Source: Arthrobacter sp. B3I9
GTDB lineage: Bacteria; Actinomycetota; Actinomycetes; Actinomycetales; Micrococcaceae
Assembly: GCF_030816935.1 (NCBI RefSeq)
Contig: NZ_JAUSYO010000001.1
Location: forward strand, 3,162,001-3,226,000
Direction of reading: 5' to 3'
DNA length: 64,000 nt
Position numbers and translations under genes: made by a program. This document shows positions 7,469 to 15,533 of this stretch, one piece after another; the stretch's first letter is position 1; each line of letters starts with the position of its first letter. The notes beneath the pieces are model-generated. The model did not search any database and had not been told where the DNA came from. It saw only the letters and a program-made list of their open reading frames with translations.

Positions 7469-8652
7469 ATGGCGGAGATCCCGGTGATCGCCCGGCCGGT
7501 GACGAGGGTGTTGATCTCGTGCGTGCCTTCGTAGGAGTAGATGGCTTCGGCGTCGGCGAACACCTTCGCCATCTCGTAGTCCGTCACGATGCCGTTGCCG
7601 CCGAGCAGGCTGCGTCCGATCGCCACGCTTTCGCGCATGCGGGCCGTGGTGAAGGCCTTGGCCAAGGCCGACTGCTCGTCCCTGGCCTGGCCGGCGTCCT
7701 CGAGCTGCGAGAGCCGGACCATCATGCCCATGGAGCTCACGGCGTTGCCGAGGATCTGGACGAGCTGCTGCTGCACAAGCTGGAAGGAGGCCAGCGGGCG
7801 GCCGAACTGGTGGCGCTCGACGGCGTAACGCCGGGCAACGTCGAAGGCAGCCAGCTGCTGCCCGACGGCTTGCCAGGCTACCGCGAGGCGGGTGACCTTG
7901 AGGACCTTGTTGGTGTCGCGGAAGCTGTTGGCGTTGGCCAGCTTGAAGAACTCCGGAACCACGACGTCTTTGAGCGTGATGTCGGCGTTCTGCACGGTGC
8001 GGAGCGAGATCTTGTTCTCGATCTTGGTGGCACTGTAGCCCTCCGCCTTGGTGTCCACGAGGAACCCCTTGACCTGGTTGTCGGCCAGATCGCGGGCATA
8101 GACCACCACCCAGTCGGAGAACGTGGCGTTGCCGATCCAGCGCTTTTCCCCGTTGAGGATCCAGCTGCCGCCTTCGCGGCGGGCAGTCGTACGGGTGCCG
8201 CCGGCGACGTCGGAACCGCCGAGCGGTTCAGTCAGCCCGAAGGCGCCGATTTTCTTGAGGGAGTAGATGTCCGGCAGCCAGGCGTCCTGCTGCTCCTTCG
8301 AGGCGAGTGCCTCAATTGAGCCCGTGAAGAGTCCGTCATGGACGCCCATGAAGGTAGCAATGGACGAGTCGGCCCGGGTGGCTTCGGCGTGCAGGATCCC
8401 GGCGAACAGGTTCGAATAGCCCTGCCTGCGGACCGGACTGACCAGGTCGATCTCGGCCAGCTTCGGAATGAGCTCCATCGGGAACTCGCCCCGGTTCCAG
8501 CAGTCCACCGCAATCGGCTTGACCTCGCGGGCCAAGAACTCCCGGACCTCTGCCAGCCGGTCCTGCTCTTTCCCGCTGAGCAACTGTTCGAAAGCGAAGA
8601 AGTCCCCGTCGGCGTAGGGGAGGTTGTTGATGTCGACAGCAGCCTTGGACAT
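7462..8652 (-). CDS. Acyl-CoA dehydrogenase, glutaryl-CoA dehydrogenase-like
   Basis: This is a FAD-dependent oxidation enzyme for acyl-CoA in fatty or amino acid breakdown. It has 396 residues with the FAD/substrate stretch FGLTEPLGGSDVAGG, the KRWIGNA segment and the catalytic glutamate about E375 in YSYEGTHEIN, a position shared with glutaryl-CoA and short-chain enzymes. The ATG follows AAAGGAG. A perfect palindrome lies 62 bp upstream (8714-8729), so control by a TetR-type repressor is likely, but no regulator gene is adjacent. Exact substrate is not decidable; glutaryl-CoA is the best guess. Confidence 0.9.
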   Translation of the reverse strand: MSKAAVDINNLPYADGDFFAFEQLLSGKEQDRLAEVREFLAREVKPIAVDCWNRGEFPMELIPKLAEIDLVSPVRRQGYSNLFAGILHAEATRADSSIATFMGVHDGLFTGSIEALASKEQQDAWLPDIYSLKKIGAFGLTEPLGGSDVAGGTRTTARREGGSWILNGEKRWIGNATFSDWVVVYARDLADNQVKGFLVDTKAEGYSATKIENKISLRTVQNADITLKDVVVPEFFKLANANSFRDTNKVLKVTRLAVAWQAVGQQLAAFDVARRYAVERHQFGRPLASFQLVQQQLVQILGNAVSSMGMMVRLSQLEDAGQARDEQSALAKAFTTARMRESVAIGRSLLGGNGIVTDYEMAKVFADAEAIYSYEGTHEINTLVTGRAITGISAIV

Positions 8653-8713
8653 GGAGCTCCTTTACTTGTGGCGGGCGGTTGCCCCGCAGGGCCCGGTTCG
8701 CACACGGCAATAT

Positions 8714-8729
8714 GTTACTGGCCAGTAAC
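8714..8729. promoter_or_regulatory. Perfect 16-bp palindrome, probable repressor operator
   Basis: GTTACTGGCCAGTAAC is a perfect inverted repeat with no spacer, located in the upstream region of the acyl-CoA dehydrogenase. Size, symmetry and context fit a TetR-family operator for acyl-CoA-responsive repressors. The regulator is not encoded in the window. Confidence 0.6.
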
Positions 8730-8803
8730 TTACCGCAGCGGGAGGGCGGCCCGCAAGCCTCTCGGCCGGGCTGCGAGGGGTCCGGATACCCGGAAGAGTT
8801 CCC

Positions 8804-8850
8804 GGCAAACGAAAGAAGCCGTGGCCGACGTCGTAACATCGGCCACGGCT
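8804..8850 (-). terminator. Intrinsic terminator of the CAT tRNA
   Basis: On the minus strand, arms AGCCGTGGCCGA and TCGGCCACGGCT (8817-8850) are followed by a T-rich stretch (TTCTTTCGTTT). It lies 35 bp after the tRNA 3' end. Confidence 0.75.
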
Positions 8851-8884
8851 CCCGCGGGGATCCCGAAACGGGTTCCGGCGAAGG

Positions 8885-8958
8885 TAGGGCTACTCGGACT
8901 TGAACCGAGGACCTTAGGATTATGAGTCCCGCGCTCTAACCAGCTGAGCTATAGCCCC
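8885..8958 (-). tRNA. tRNA with CAT anticodon (probably Ile2, alternatively elongator Met)
   Basis: A full cloverleaf is visible on the minus strand. It has acceptor GGGGCTA/TAGCCC(T), D arm GCTCAGCTGGTTAGAGC, anticodon loop CTCATAA, T arm with GGTTCAAGTCC, and discriminator A. The GGGGCTA acceptor resembles isoleucine tRNAs, which suggests the TilS-modified tRNA-Ile2 that reads AUA. A lysidine site cannot be seen in DNA, so elongator Met remains possible. No CCA is encoded. Confidence 0.9.
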
Positions 8959-9054
8959 GTGCGCCCGGGCGCCGGCCCCTGGACCGGGCCGCGTACGAGC
9001 AAAAAACACTCTAACAACATTAGCCGGTGGTGCCTGCCAGCCGCGCCACGGACC

Positions 9055-10251
9055 TCAGATGACCAGGTCGTCGTGGCTGGCTCCGCGGTAGATGTCTTCG
9101 AACGTCTGGAGCGTGCGCTCGAGGCTGTGGTTCTCCACCATCTCCCGGCTCGTCTTGCCCATGGCAGCGAGCTGGTCGTCGGGAAGCGTGAACAGCCGGA
9201 CCAGCTTTGCGGAGAGGTCGTCGCTGTCATTGGGCGTGAACAGGTAGCCGTTCTCTCCGTCGCGCACCAGGTGCGGCAACGCCATGGCATCGGCCAGCAG
9301 TACGGGGGTGGACGCCGACATCGCCTCGAGAGTGACCAGCGACTGGAGCTCGGCGGTGCCGGGCATGCAGAAAACGTCCGCCTGCAGGTAGGCCTTCCGC
9401 AGCTCAGCGTCGGTCGCCAGGCCGAGGAACGTCACCCTGTCCTGCAGGCCGAGCCGGGCTACCTGGGCTTCGAGGCCTTGCCGGACCTCCCCGCCGCCGA
9501 CGATGTCGAGGTGGACGTCCAGCTGGGCAGGTGTCTTGGCGACGGCGTCGATGAGCACGTCGACGTGCTTTTCCTCTGCGAGCCTGCCGACAAAGAGCAC
9601 TGTAGGGCTGGAATGGCGTTCCAGGGTTTCACCGGCCCGGAGCTCGTAGGCGGCGGCGTCGATCCCGTTGGAAAGCGGGAGGACCTTACGGAGGAAGGCG
9701 TGCTGGTGCATCGCCTTGGCGGCCAGCGGCGTCGGCGTGGTGACGACGTCGGCCTGGCCCATGACCTTGCCCATGTCCTTCCACGAGATGCGCCCGATGA
9801 TGTCCTTGAACCACTGCGGGAACGGCAGGAACGGGTTCAGGTTCTCCGGCATGAAGTGGTTGGTGGCAACGATCCGGATGCCGCGTTTCACGGCCTCGTA
9901 AAGTACATGCTCGCCGATCATGTAGTGGCTCTGGATGTGCACGACGTCGGGCTGGACGCGGTCGAACAGCAGGCTGATTTCCTTCTTGATCTCCCAGGGA
10001 AAGGTGACCCGGAAGTACTCGTGGGTCGGCACCGAATGGGACCGCAGCCGGTGGACGGTTGCCTCGTCCCGGAACTCGGTGAAGCTCTTGCCCTTGTCAG
10101 CTCGGCAGGCAAGGACATGCACCTCGTGCCCGCGGGCCGTCATCCCCCTGGCCAGGCGGTAACCGAACTGGGAGGCCCCGTTGACGTGCGGCGGGTAGGT
10201 GTCCGCGGCGATCAGGATGGTCAGCGGGCGCTGGGTGTCAGGCATGGTCAC
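9055..10251 (-). CDS. GT4-family glycosyltransferase
   Basis: The 398-residue protein is a retaining GT-B transferase. The N-domain starts with ILIAADTYPPHVNGAS (acceptor-side loop), the nucleotide-sugar domain begins around residue 205 with VLFVGRLAEEKHVDVLI, and the E-x7-E-like motif lies in GTAELQSLVTLEAMSASTPVLLA. Relatives add glucose, galactose or mannose to diacylglycerol or phosphatidylinositol, so glycolipid synthesis is plausible but not shown. I favour the GTG start at 10251 because AGGAG sits 8 nt before it; an ATG two codons later is the alternative. It is monocistronic next to the tRNA. Confidence 0.9.
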   Translation of the reverse strand: MTMPDTQRPLTILIAADTYPPHVNGASQFGYRLARGMTARGHEVHVLACRADKGKSFTEFRDEATVHRLRSHSVPTHEYFRVTFPWEIKKEISLLFDRVQPDVVHIQSHYMIGEHVLYEAVKRGIRIVATNHFMPENLNPFLPFPQWFKDIIGRISWKDMGKVMGQADVVTTPTPLAAKAMHQHAFLRKVLPLSNGIDAAAYELRAGETLERHSSPTVLFVGRLAEEKHVDVLIDAVAKTPAQLDVHLDIVGGGEVRQGLEAQVARLGLQDRVTFLGLATDAELRKAYLQADVFCMPGTAELQSLVTLEAMSASTPVLLADAMALPHLVRDGENGYLFTPNDSDDLSAKLVRLFTLPDDQLAAMGKTSREMVENHSLERTLQTFEDIYRGASHDDLVI

Positions 10252-10354
10252 GTGGGGAGCTCCTGGTGGTCACGGTGCGGGCAGCTGGGGCTGTGGTGGC
10301 CGGTTGGCCGTCGGCGCTGGCGGTGGCCGGCTGCTGAAGTCTGGTGCGGATGCC

Positions 10355-11260
10355 CTAGGACGACCGGCCGGCGGCCTTCCGCGCGTCCTTCTTGCGCTTG
10401 GTCACCTCGGGGTGGTGTCTGGACAGGGCTATCACTCCCACGATAGCAAGGGAAGCGGCCGTTCCCATTGCAATTGCCATGACGGCGTGGACATCCGGCC
10501 GGAGTTCACCCAGGATCGCGATGCCGATCGCGATGCCCACGATCGGGTCGATAACGGTGAGTCCTGCGATCACCAGATCCGGCGGACCACCGGAGTAGGC
10601 GCTCTGCACAAACCACGAACCGAGTCCTCCGGCGGCCGCAATCGCGACCACGGAGTACCACTGCACATTCAGCAGACCCAGGCCGTTCGGATCGAGCAGG
10701 TGCTTGCCGATGATCCGGGTCAGCACGGCCACAAAGCCGAATAGCACACCCGCGCCGAGGATGTAGATGAAGGCGCTCATCCGGTGCTTGAACATCAGCG
10801 CCAGTGAACCGAACAGTCCCACGGCCAGGGCCAACAGCAACACGATGGTCAGCTCGTCTGAGCCGCTGACGTGGTGGTTCTCCTGCGTTACATTGACGGC
10901 GAGGACAACGAACAGCGCTGAACCCGTGACGCACGCCGAAATGGCGACCACTGTGGCCCGGTTGATGCTGAGCCCCTGGTCCTTGGCGTTCACGATCGTG
11001 GTGATGACGAGGGCTATCGCCCCGATCGGCTGGACTACGGTGAGCGGTGCAGAGACCAGTGCAATCGCATTCATCACCATGCCGGTGGCCAGCAGCAGCA
11101 GGCCAAACATCCAGCGGGGGCTGCGGATCAGGCGGAGCATGCCGTGGCTGCTGAGCGCCAGCCCGCCGGTGTCGGCCTTGACCGCGCTGCCCTGGCGCTG
11201 CGCACCGAAGGCAAGGAAACAGGCGCCGAGGACCGCCAGCAATACCGCAATCCATACCAT
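10355..11260 (-). CDS. DMT/NIPA-like membrane transporter
   Basis: This 301-residue integral membrane protein has about nine hydrophobic helices and a basic C-terminal tail (TKRKKDARKAAGRSS). Sequence features (MVWIAVLLAVLGACFLAFGA start, VVQPIGAIALVITT, DPIVGIAIGI) match the DMT superfamily branch related to NIPA magnesium transporters. The substrate is unknown. The ATG overlaps the stop of the preceding pgsA-like gene by one base (TGATG), so the two are translationally coupled. The open frame continues upstream, but that part is only shadow of the pgsA-like gene. Confidence 0.85.
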   Translation of the reverse strand: MVWIAVLLAVLGACFLAFGAQRQGSAVKADTGGLALSSHGMLRLIRSPRWMFGLLLLATGMVMNAIALVSAPLTVVQPIGAIALVITTIVNAKDQGLSINRATVVAISACVTGSALFVVLAVNVTQENHHVSGSDELTIVLLLALAVGLFGSLALMFKHRMSAFIYILGAGVLFGFVAVLTRIIGKHLLDPNGLGLLNVQWYSVVAIAAAGGLGSWFVQSAYSGGPPDLVIAGLTVIDPIVGIAIGIAILGELRPDVHAVMAIAMGTAASLAIVGVIALSRHHPEVTKRKKDARKAAGRSS

Positions 11261-11901
11261 CAGCGCTGACCGCCGTCGTCTGAGGTCCCCGCGCTGCCGG
11301 CCCGAAGACGCTTGCCCTTGCGGATGATGGCCCGCAGATAGTTGTAGCCGGCTATCCAGTGCCCCAGGAGGCCGAGTCCCAGGAAGATCCAGGCGACGAC
11401 GGCGAAGCTCCCGCTCGCGGGGATGGCCAGTTTGGAGAGCACGAGCAGGGGCGTGCCAGCCAGCAGCAGGCCGGTGCGGATCTTCCCGACCCGGCTGACC
11501 GGCAGGTCCGGGTGGCCCCGGAAGTAGTGGAGCGAGACCGCGAGCAATATGGTGTCCGGAACGAGAAGGGCGGTCAGATACCACCACGCGACAACTCCGG
11601 CGACAACCAGGGTCACGGCAACGGCGATGAGCGCCAGGCGGTCGGCGATGGGGTCCAGGATCCGGCCCAGATGGGACATTTGGTTGAACCGCCGTGCGAT
11701 GTAGCCGTCCACCCAGTCGGTGCTGGCCATGACCGCCAGGACCAGGGCGGCGTATCCGTATTCCCGCGGGCCGAGCACGAGCCAGATGAAGAGCGGGACG
11801 CCGAGGAACCGGACCACGGTCAGCACGTTGGGGATGGTGAAGACGGCGTCGTGGTGGATCTGGGCCTGCCCGGGCCGGGCACCAGCACCGATGAATCTCA
11901 T
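11260..11901 (-). CDS. CDP-alcohol phosphatidyltransferase family protein
   Basis: The 213-residue membrane enzyme shows the complete signature D-G-x2-A-R-x8-G-x3-D-x3-D (DGYIARRFNQMSHLGRILD, then PIAD), which binds CDP-diacylglycerol with two metal ions. The family makes phosphatidylglycerol phosphate, phosphatidylinositol phosphate or cardiolipin; PgsA-type is a fair guess, but the acceptor alcohol is not readable. I chose ATG 11901, which follows GGAGAGGGGG; an upstream extension would overlap the holin-like gene. It is downstream of that gene and coupled to the DMT transporter. Confidence 0.88.
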   Translation of the reverse strand: MRFIGAGARPGQAQIHHDAVFTIPNVLTVVRFLGVPLFIWLVLGPREYGYAALVLAVMASTDWVDGYIARRFNQMSHLGRILDPIADRLALIAVAVTLVVAGVVAWWYLTALLVPDTILLAVSLHYFRGHPDLPVSRVGKIRTGLLLAGTPLLVLSKLAIPASGSFAVVAWIFLGLGLLGHWIAGYNYLRAIIRKGKRLRAGSAGTSDDGGQR

Positions 11902-11957
11902 CCATTCCCCCCTCTCCGTGGCCGGCAACGTCAGGGCGTCGCAGTTCAGCGGGCTGC

Positions 11958-12848
11958 CTAGCCCTTGAGCAGTCTGCGCAAGAGGAATACAAGTGCAGCG
12001 GTTGACGCGGCGAGGGCAGCGAGCGGCTTCCACCGCTGCCCCAGCTGCTCCGCCGTGCCCTGGGCGTTCAGCCAGGCGGGAGTCCGGGACGAGCCCGTGG
12101 CGGAGGACCTGAGGCTCGCCACCTTGGAGCTGAGCTGCGCCTTGCCGTCCCGGAACCGGGCCTGGACCATCGCAAGCAGAACCTGTGCCTGCGTCTTGAC
12201 GTCCAGCTCATCGGTAAGTTCGTCGCGGACTCCGGTGAGGTGCGTGCGGCGCTGTTGCAGCCGGAGCCGCAGTTCCGTCTCGGTGGGCGGCGGGCCGAAT
12301 TCCGGCTCGGCGGCCTTTTTGGCTTCCTTCTCCGCCTTCGCTTTGGCGTCGGCCTCAGCCTTCGCCGCCTTTGCGGCCTTGTACTGGCGGGAGTCGGGGT
12401 CCAGAAGCTTCGGATCGAAGGCGGAGCCCTCCTTGGCGATGCCGAGGTCGTACTTCAGGCCGCGGACGGTCTCTTCCGGCATCAGCGGCATTGCGTTCTT
12501 CAATTTCCGGTACCCCACCAGTCCAACGATCAGGGCAATCAGCAGGAACACGCCGCAGACCAGCAGGGCCGCGAGCCAGGCGGGCATGATCGTGGCCAGG
12601 CCCATGATGGCGGCCACGATCAGGCCGATCACCAGGAACACCACGAAGACCAGTGCGACGGCGAGGAACGCGGCAGCGACTCCCAGCTGGATGCCCTTGC
12701 GCTTAAGTTCGATCTTCGCGAAGGCAATCTCGTCGTTAAGCTGCCGGGGCACCAGCTTGTAGATCCATTTCAGGGTCCGGGGAAGCGCGGCAATACGCAA
12801 CCCGCCGCTTGTGCCGCCGCTTGTCCCGCCGCTGTGACGTCCGCTCAT
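11958..12848 (-). CDS. Holin-like (phage holin family III) membrane protein with DUF3618-like tail
   Basis: The 296-residue protein has a Gly/Ser-rich N-terminus, then a holin-superfamily-III-like unit with two long hydrophobic helices (about residues 55-85 and 92-113). An Ala/Lys-rich coiled-coil linker (about 160-185) follows, then a segment like DUF3618 (RTHLTGVRDELTDELDVK), and a C-terminal hydrophobic anchor. Such chromosomal proteins are common in actinomycetes and are not evidence of a prophage; they probably act at the membrane. It is the first gene of a three-gene unit with the phosphatidyltransferase and the DMT transporter. Confidence 0.75.
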   Translation of the reverse strand: MSGRHSGGTSGGTSGGLRIAALPRTLKWIYKLVPRQLNDEIAFAKIELKRKGIQLGVAAAFLAVALVFVVFLVIGLIVAAIMGLATIMPAWLAALLVCGVFLLIALIVGLVGYRKLKNAMPLMPEETVRGLKYDLGIAKEGSAFDPKLLDPDSRQYKAAKAAKAEADAKAKAEKEAKKAAEPEFGPPPTETELRLRLQQRRTHLTGVRDELTDELDVKTQAQVLLAMVQARFRDGKAQLSSKVASLRSSATGSSRTPAWLNAQGTAEQLGQRWKPLAALAASTAALVFLLRRLLKG

Positions 12849-13029
12849 CGGTTCCGCCTAACTGGTTACACCTGTCATTCCGCTTGCGCGGGCTTACCGG
12901 TCTGCGCCGCTTGACGCACACTCCGGTGACAAAAGTACCATTCGGGCGCGTAGCCGGGCCTTGCGGGCGCGGTGTGGCGTGCCCGCGCTGCCGCAGCGGG
13001 CCGGTGAGGCGGGCCTAGGATTGAGCACT

Positions 13030-14253
13030 GTGACTACACCCTCCACTCCCGGCGATTCGCTGAGCCGCCGTCGCAAGCTCCTCTACATCCTCATGCTTGG
13101 CGCGCTGACGGCCTTGGGGCCGTTCACGGTGGACCTGTACCTGCCGGCGTTCCCGGCATTGGAGGCAGACCTCGGCGTTTCCGAAGCGGCCGTGCAGCTG
13201 ACCCTGACCGGCACAACCGTGGGCTTCGCCCTGGGCCAGCTCGTGGTGGGGCCGCTGAGCGACAAGTTTGGCCGGCGGACTCCGTTGATTATGGCCACGG
13301 CGCTGCACATCACCGCCTCGCTGGGAGCCGCCTTGTCCTCAGATATCGCCACTCTGGGAATCTTCCGTGTCCTGATGGGTATCGGCGCTGCCGGCGGCGG
13401 AGTGGTGGCCATGGCGATGGTCCGTGACCTCTTTACCGGCTATGCCATGGTCCGGATGTTTTCCAGGATGGCGCTCGTTAACGGGCTCGCACCGATCCTG
13501 GCCCCCGTGATCGGTTCGCAGCTGCTGCTGCTGACGCCGTGGCCGGGCATTTTCGTTTTCCTGGCAAGCTACGGGACGTGTGTGATCATCGCGGCGGTCT
13601 TCGTGGTCCGGGAAACCTTACCGAAAGAGCTGCGCGGCAAGACCGGGATGACGGCCCGGCAGCGCTACGGCGTCCTGTTCAAGGACCGGGTCTTCGTGGG
13701 CCTGCTGATGCTGGGCGGCATGAATTTCGCGGGCCTGTTCACGTACCTTTCCGCCTCGCCGTTCCTCTTCCAAAACGTCTACGGCTTCAGTCCGCAGCAG
13801 TACGGGCTGCTCTTCGGCATCAACTCGCTGGGCATCGTCGCGGGCGTCCAGACCAGCTCGCGGCTGATCCGCATCGTCCCGCCGCAGTGGATCCTGGCGT
13901 GCTCCACGGCCTGGATGTTCCTCATGGCCCTGCTGATCGTTATTTTCGACCAGCTTGGCTTCGGCCTGTGGGGGGTCATGGTGCCGCTCTGGTTCTACAT
14001 TCTCGGTGCCGGCTTCACCTTTCCCTGCGTCCAGGTCCTGGCGCTGGCCAAGCACGGCGCGCAGGCAGGAACCGCGGCTTCCTTGCTCGGAGCGGCGACC
14101 TTCATGATGGCCGGCCTGATCTCCCCTGTGGTCGGCTGGCTGGGCCTTGGCTCCGCAACCCCGATGGGCGCAGTACAGGCCGCCTGCATCTTGCTGGCCG
14201 CGGCCGCCCTCTGGCTCGTAGTCCGTCCGCGGACCGTCCCCTCGATCCACTAG
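13030..14253 (+). CDS. Bcr/CflA-family drug efflux MFS transporter
   Basis: This 12-helix major facilitator exports drugs such as bicyclomycin or chloramphenicol in its family. The 407 residues contain the Bcr/CflA-typical TALGPFTVDLYLPAFP in helix 1, the loop motif GPLSDKFGRRTPL between helices 2 and 3, and MVRDLFTG after helix 4. I chose GTG 13030 since it gives a normal family N-terminus; the frame remains open further upstream without a good site. It diverges from the holin-like gene and is followed by the palindrome cluster. Confidence 0.92.
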   Translation: MTTPSTPGDSLSRRRKLLYILMLGALTALGPFTVDLYLPAFPALEADLGVSEAAVQLTLTGTTVGFALGQLVVGPLSDKFGRRTPLIMATALHITASLGAALSSDIATLGIFRVLMGIGAAGGGVVAMAMVRDLFTGYAMVRMFSRMALVNGLAPILAPVIGSQLLLLTPWPGIFVFLASYGTCVIIAAVFVVRETLPKELRGKTGMTARQRYGVLFKDRVFVGLLMLGGMNFAGLFTYLSASPFLFQNVYGFSPQQYGLLFGINSLGIVAGVQTSSRLIRIVPPQWILACSTAWMFLMALLIVIFDQLGFGLWGVMVPLWFYILGAGFTFPCVQVLALAKHGAQAGTAASLLGAATFMMAGLISPVVGWLGLGSATPMGAVQAACILLAAAALWLVVRPRTVPSIH

Positions 14254-14280
14254 GTCCGGCGGGACCCTCCTGCCCCGCGG

Positions 14281-14608
14281 GAGGACATGCCCATTCTTCG
14301 GGCGCCGGACTGAGCATGTCCAACCCGCAAGGGGCACAAGCACGACCCCGGGAGGACATGCCCAATCTTCACGGCCAGGAATGGACATATGAGGTCTATG
14401 TCCACCCGCCAGCCCCAGCAGGGAGCATGTCCAACGGGCAGCCCCAGCGCTGAGCATGTCCCACCTGCGCGGGCGCAGGCACTACCCCGGATTGAGCTCC
14501 CTGGGAGGACATGCTCATTTTTCCCGGCCAGGAATGGACATATGAGGTCTATGTCCACCCGCCAACCCCAGCGCGGAGCATGTCCAGCACCAGCGCGGAG
14601 CATGTCCA
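14281..14608. repeat. Cluster of GGACATGC/GCATGTCC palindromic repeats
   Basis: Within 330 bp the word GGACATGC(C/T)C occurs three times (14283, 14354, 14507) and its inverse GAGCATGTCC five times (14312, 14423, 14452, 14576, 14598). A related inner hairpin, GGACATA-N7-TATGTCC, occurs twice (14383-14403, 14536-14556). Two ~83-bp units (14352-14434 and 14505-14587) are near copies that share 40 identical bases. Each begins with the word, ends with its inverse and nests the inner hairpin. No transposase or target-site duplication is visible. A REP/MITE-like element or a structured transcript are both possible. Confidence 0.85.
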
Positions 14609-14685
14609 ATCCTGCGTGCGGCGCGTGTGGAAACCCCGTTGCCGCGGCCCTGTTCGGGGTCGGTTCCGGGCGATAAGGTTGGTAC

Positions 14686-15093
14686 GTGCCCCACCGGCAG
14701 GACCCTCAGCCCCTTCCGACCATGTGGCAGCGGTGTGACACCGGTATCCTGCCCCTGTGGTGGGATCGGCTGTGCAACCAAATGGGGCGCCAGTCGGCGG
14801 CTCTCTTCGCGGGAGGGCTGTTCACGGAGGACCGGCGGCGTCCAATCGCCCAGTGGTACAACCCCGCCCAGGAATCAGCGCTTCTGGTTGCCCCGGAGAG
14901 TTCGCCGGAATGGCCGGTACAGCGCTTCGGCATCTTCTACGCCCCGCCCGGCGGCGGCTTCACCCAGGTCCATTCAGCTCCGCACGAGTGGCATCCGCGC
15001 GAACCGCGGAAGTCCCCCACCGAGCTTGAGGCGTTCCAGGCCGCCGTCGCGGAAGCTGAACAGTTCCTCCAGGTGGAGATGTTCTTCGTCTGA
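14686..15093 (+). CDS. Hypothetical protein
   Basis: I do not recognise this 135-residue protein. It is rich in Trp and Pro (MWQRCDTGILPLWWDRL, RFGIFYAPPGGGF), has no signal peptide or membrane helix, and ends in a helical, acidic stretch (SPTELEAFQAAVAEAEQFLQ). Third positions are G/C-rich as in real genes of this window, which supports coding. The true start could be the internal ATG at codon 13. It sits alone between the palindrome cluster and the tRNA-Asn pair. Confidence 0.55.
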   Translation: MPHRQDPQPLPTMWQRCDTGILPLWWDRLCNQMGRQSAALFAGGLFTEDRRRPIAQWYNPAQESALLVAPESSPEWPVQRFGIFYAPPGGGFTQVHSAPHEWHPREPRKSPTELEAFQAAVAEAEQFLQVEMFFV

Positions 15094-15151
15094 GCCCCGG
15101 CCCTCACCCGCACCTCGGGGGACAAAATGCGGGGCACAACGTGCAGGGCAC

Positions 15152-15192
15152 AAAAAAGGTCCCGCAGCCGGTTGTCTACCGGCTGCGGGACC
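15152..15192 (-). terminator. Intrinsic terminator of the downstream tRNA-Asn
   Basis: On the minus strand a perfect 14-bp stem (GGTCCCGCAGCCGG and its complement, 7-nt loop) is followed by a T run of six or more. It starts 7 bp after the tRNA end. Confidence 0.9.
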
Positions 15193-15198
15193 TGCGCG

Positions 15199-15271
15199 CT
15201 CCTCCTGCTGGACTTGAACCAGCAACCCTTCGATTAACAGTCGAATGCTCTGCCAATTGAGCTAAGGAGGA
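15199..15271 (-). tRNA. tRNA-Asn (GTT), copy 2
   Basis: The 73-nt cloverleaf has acceptor TCCTCCT/AGGAGGA, D arm GCTCAATTGGCAGAGC, anticodon loop CTGTTAA (anticodon GTT), T arm GGTTCAAGTCC and discriminator G. CCA is not encoded. It is identical to the copy 209 bp away and has its own terminator. Confidence 0.97.
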
Positions 15272-15366
15272 ATGAAGCAGGTACGACATTAGCAAAGGTT
15301 TTGCCGCTATGGAAATCGGCGGCCCGCCCTGCTCGGCCAAACCCCGCAATACCCCACGGGGGTATT

Positions 15367-15402
15367 AAAAAGTCCCCGCCCCGGGGAACCGGGACGGGGA
15401 CT
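15367..15402 (-). terminator. Intrinsic terminator of the upstream tRNA-Asn
   Basis: On the minus strand a strong hairpin (GTCCCCGTCCCGG, TTCC loop, CCGGGGCGGGGAC) is followed by five T. It separates the two tRNA-Asn genes. Confidence 0.88.
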
Positions 15403-15407
15403 GCGCG

Positions 15408-15480
15408 CTCCTCCTGCTGGACTTGAACCAGCAACCCTTCGATTAACAGTCGAATGCTCTGCCAATTGAGCTAAGGAGGA
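15408..15480 (-). tRNA. tRNA-Asn (GTT), copy 1
   Basis: The gene is identical over 73 nt to the second copy, with anticodon GTT and acceptor TCCTCCT/AGGAGGA. Flanking bases on both sides (GCGC before, ATGAAGC after) are also shared, which indicates a recent tandem duplication of about 85 bp. It lies 54 bp beyond the 3' end of dnaG on the same strand. Confidence 0.97.
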
Positions 15481-15533
15481 ATGAAGCGGGTACTAGCCTA
15501 GCAAACCCTGCGCCCGGAAGCGAAATTGACGCC

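Noticed and set aside
11958..12848. Prophage remnant
   Set aside because: Only a holin-like membrane protein is present. No lysin, capsid, integrase or att site accompanies it, and chromosomal holin-like proteins are common in actinomycetes.
14281..14608. CRISPR array
   Set aside because: The repeats are palindromic words at irregular spacing, not regular direct repeats with unique spacers, and no cas genes are present.
15199..15480. Attachment-site duplication of an integrated element
   Set aside because: The 136 bp between the two tRNA-Asn genes hold only a terminator and leader, and no integrase is near.
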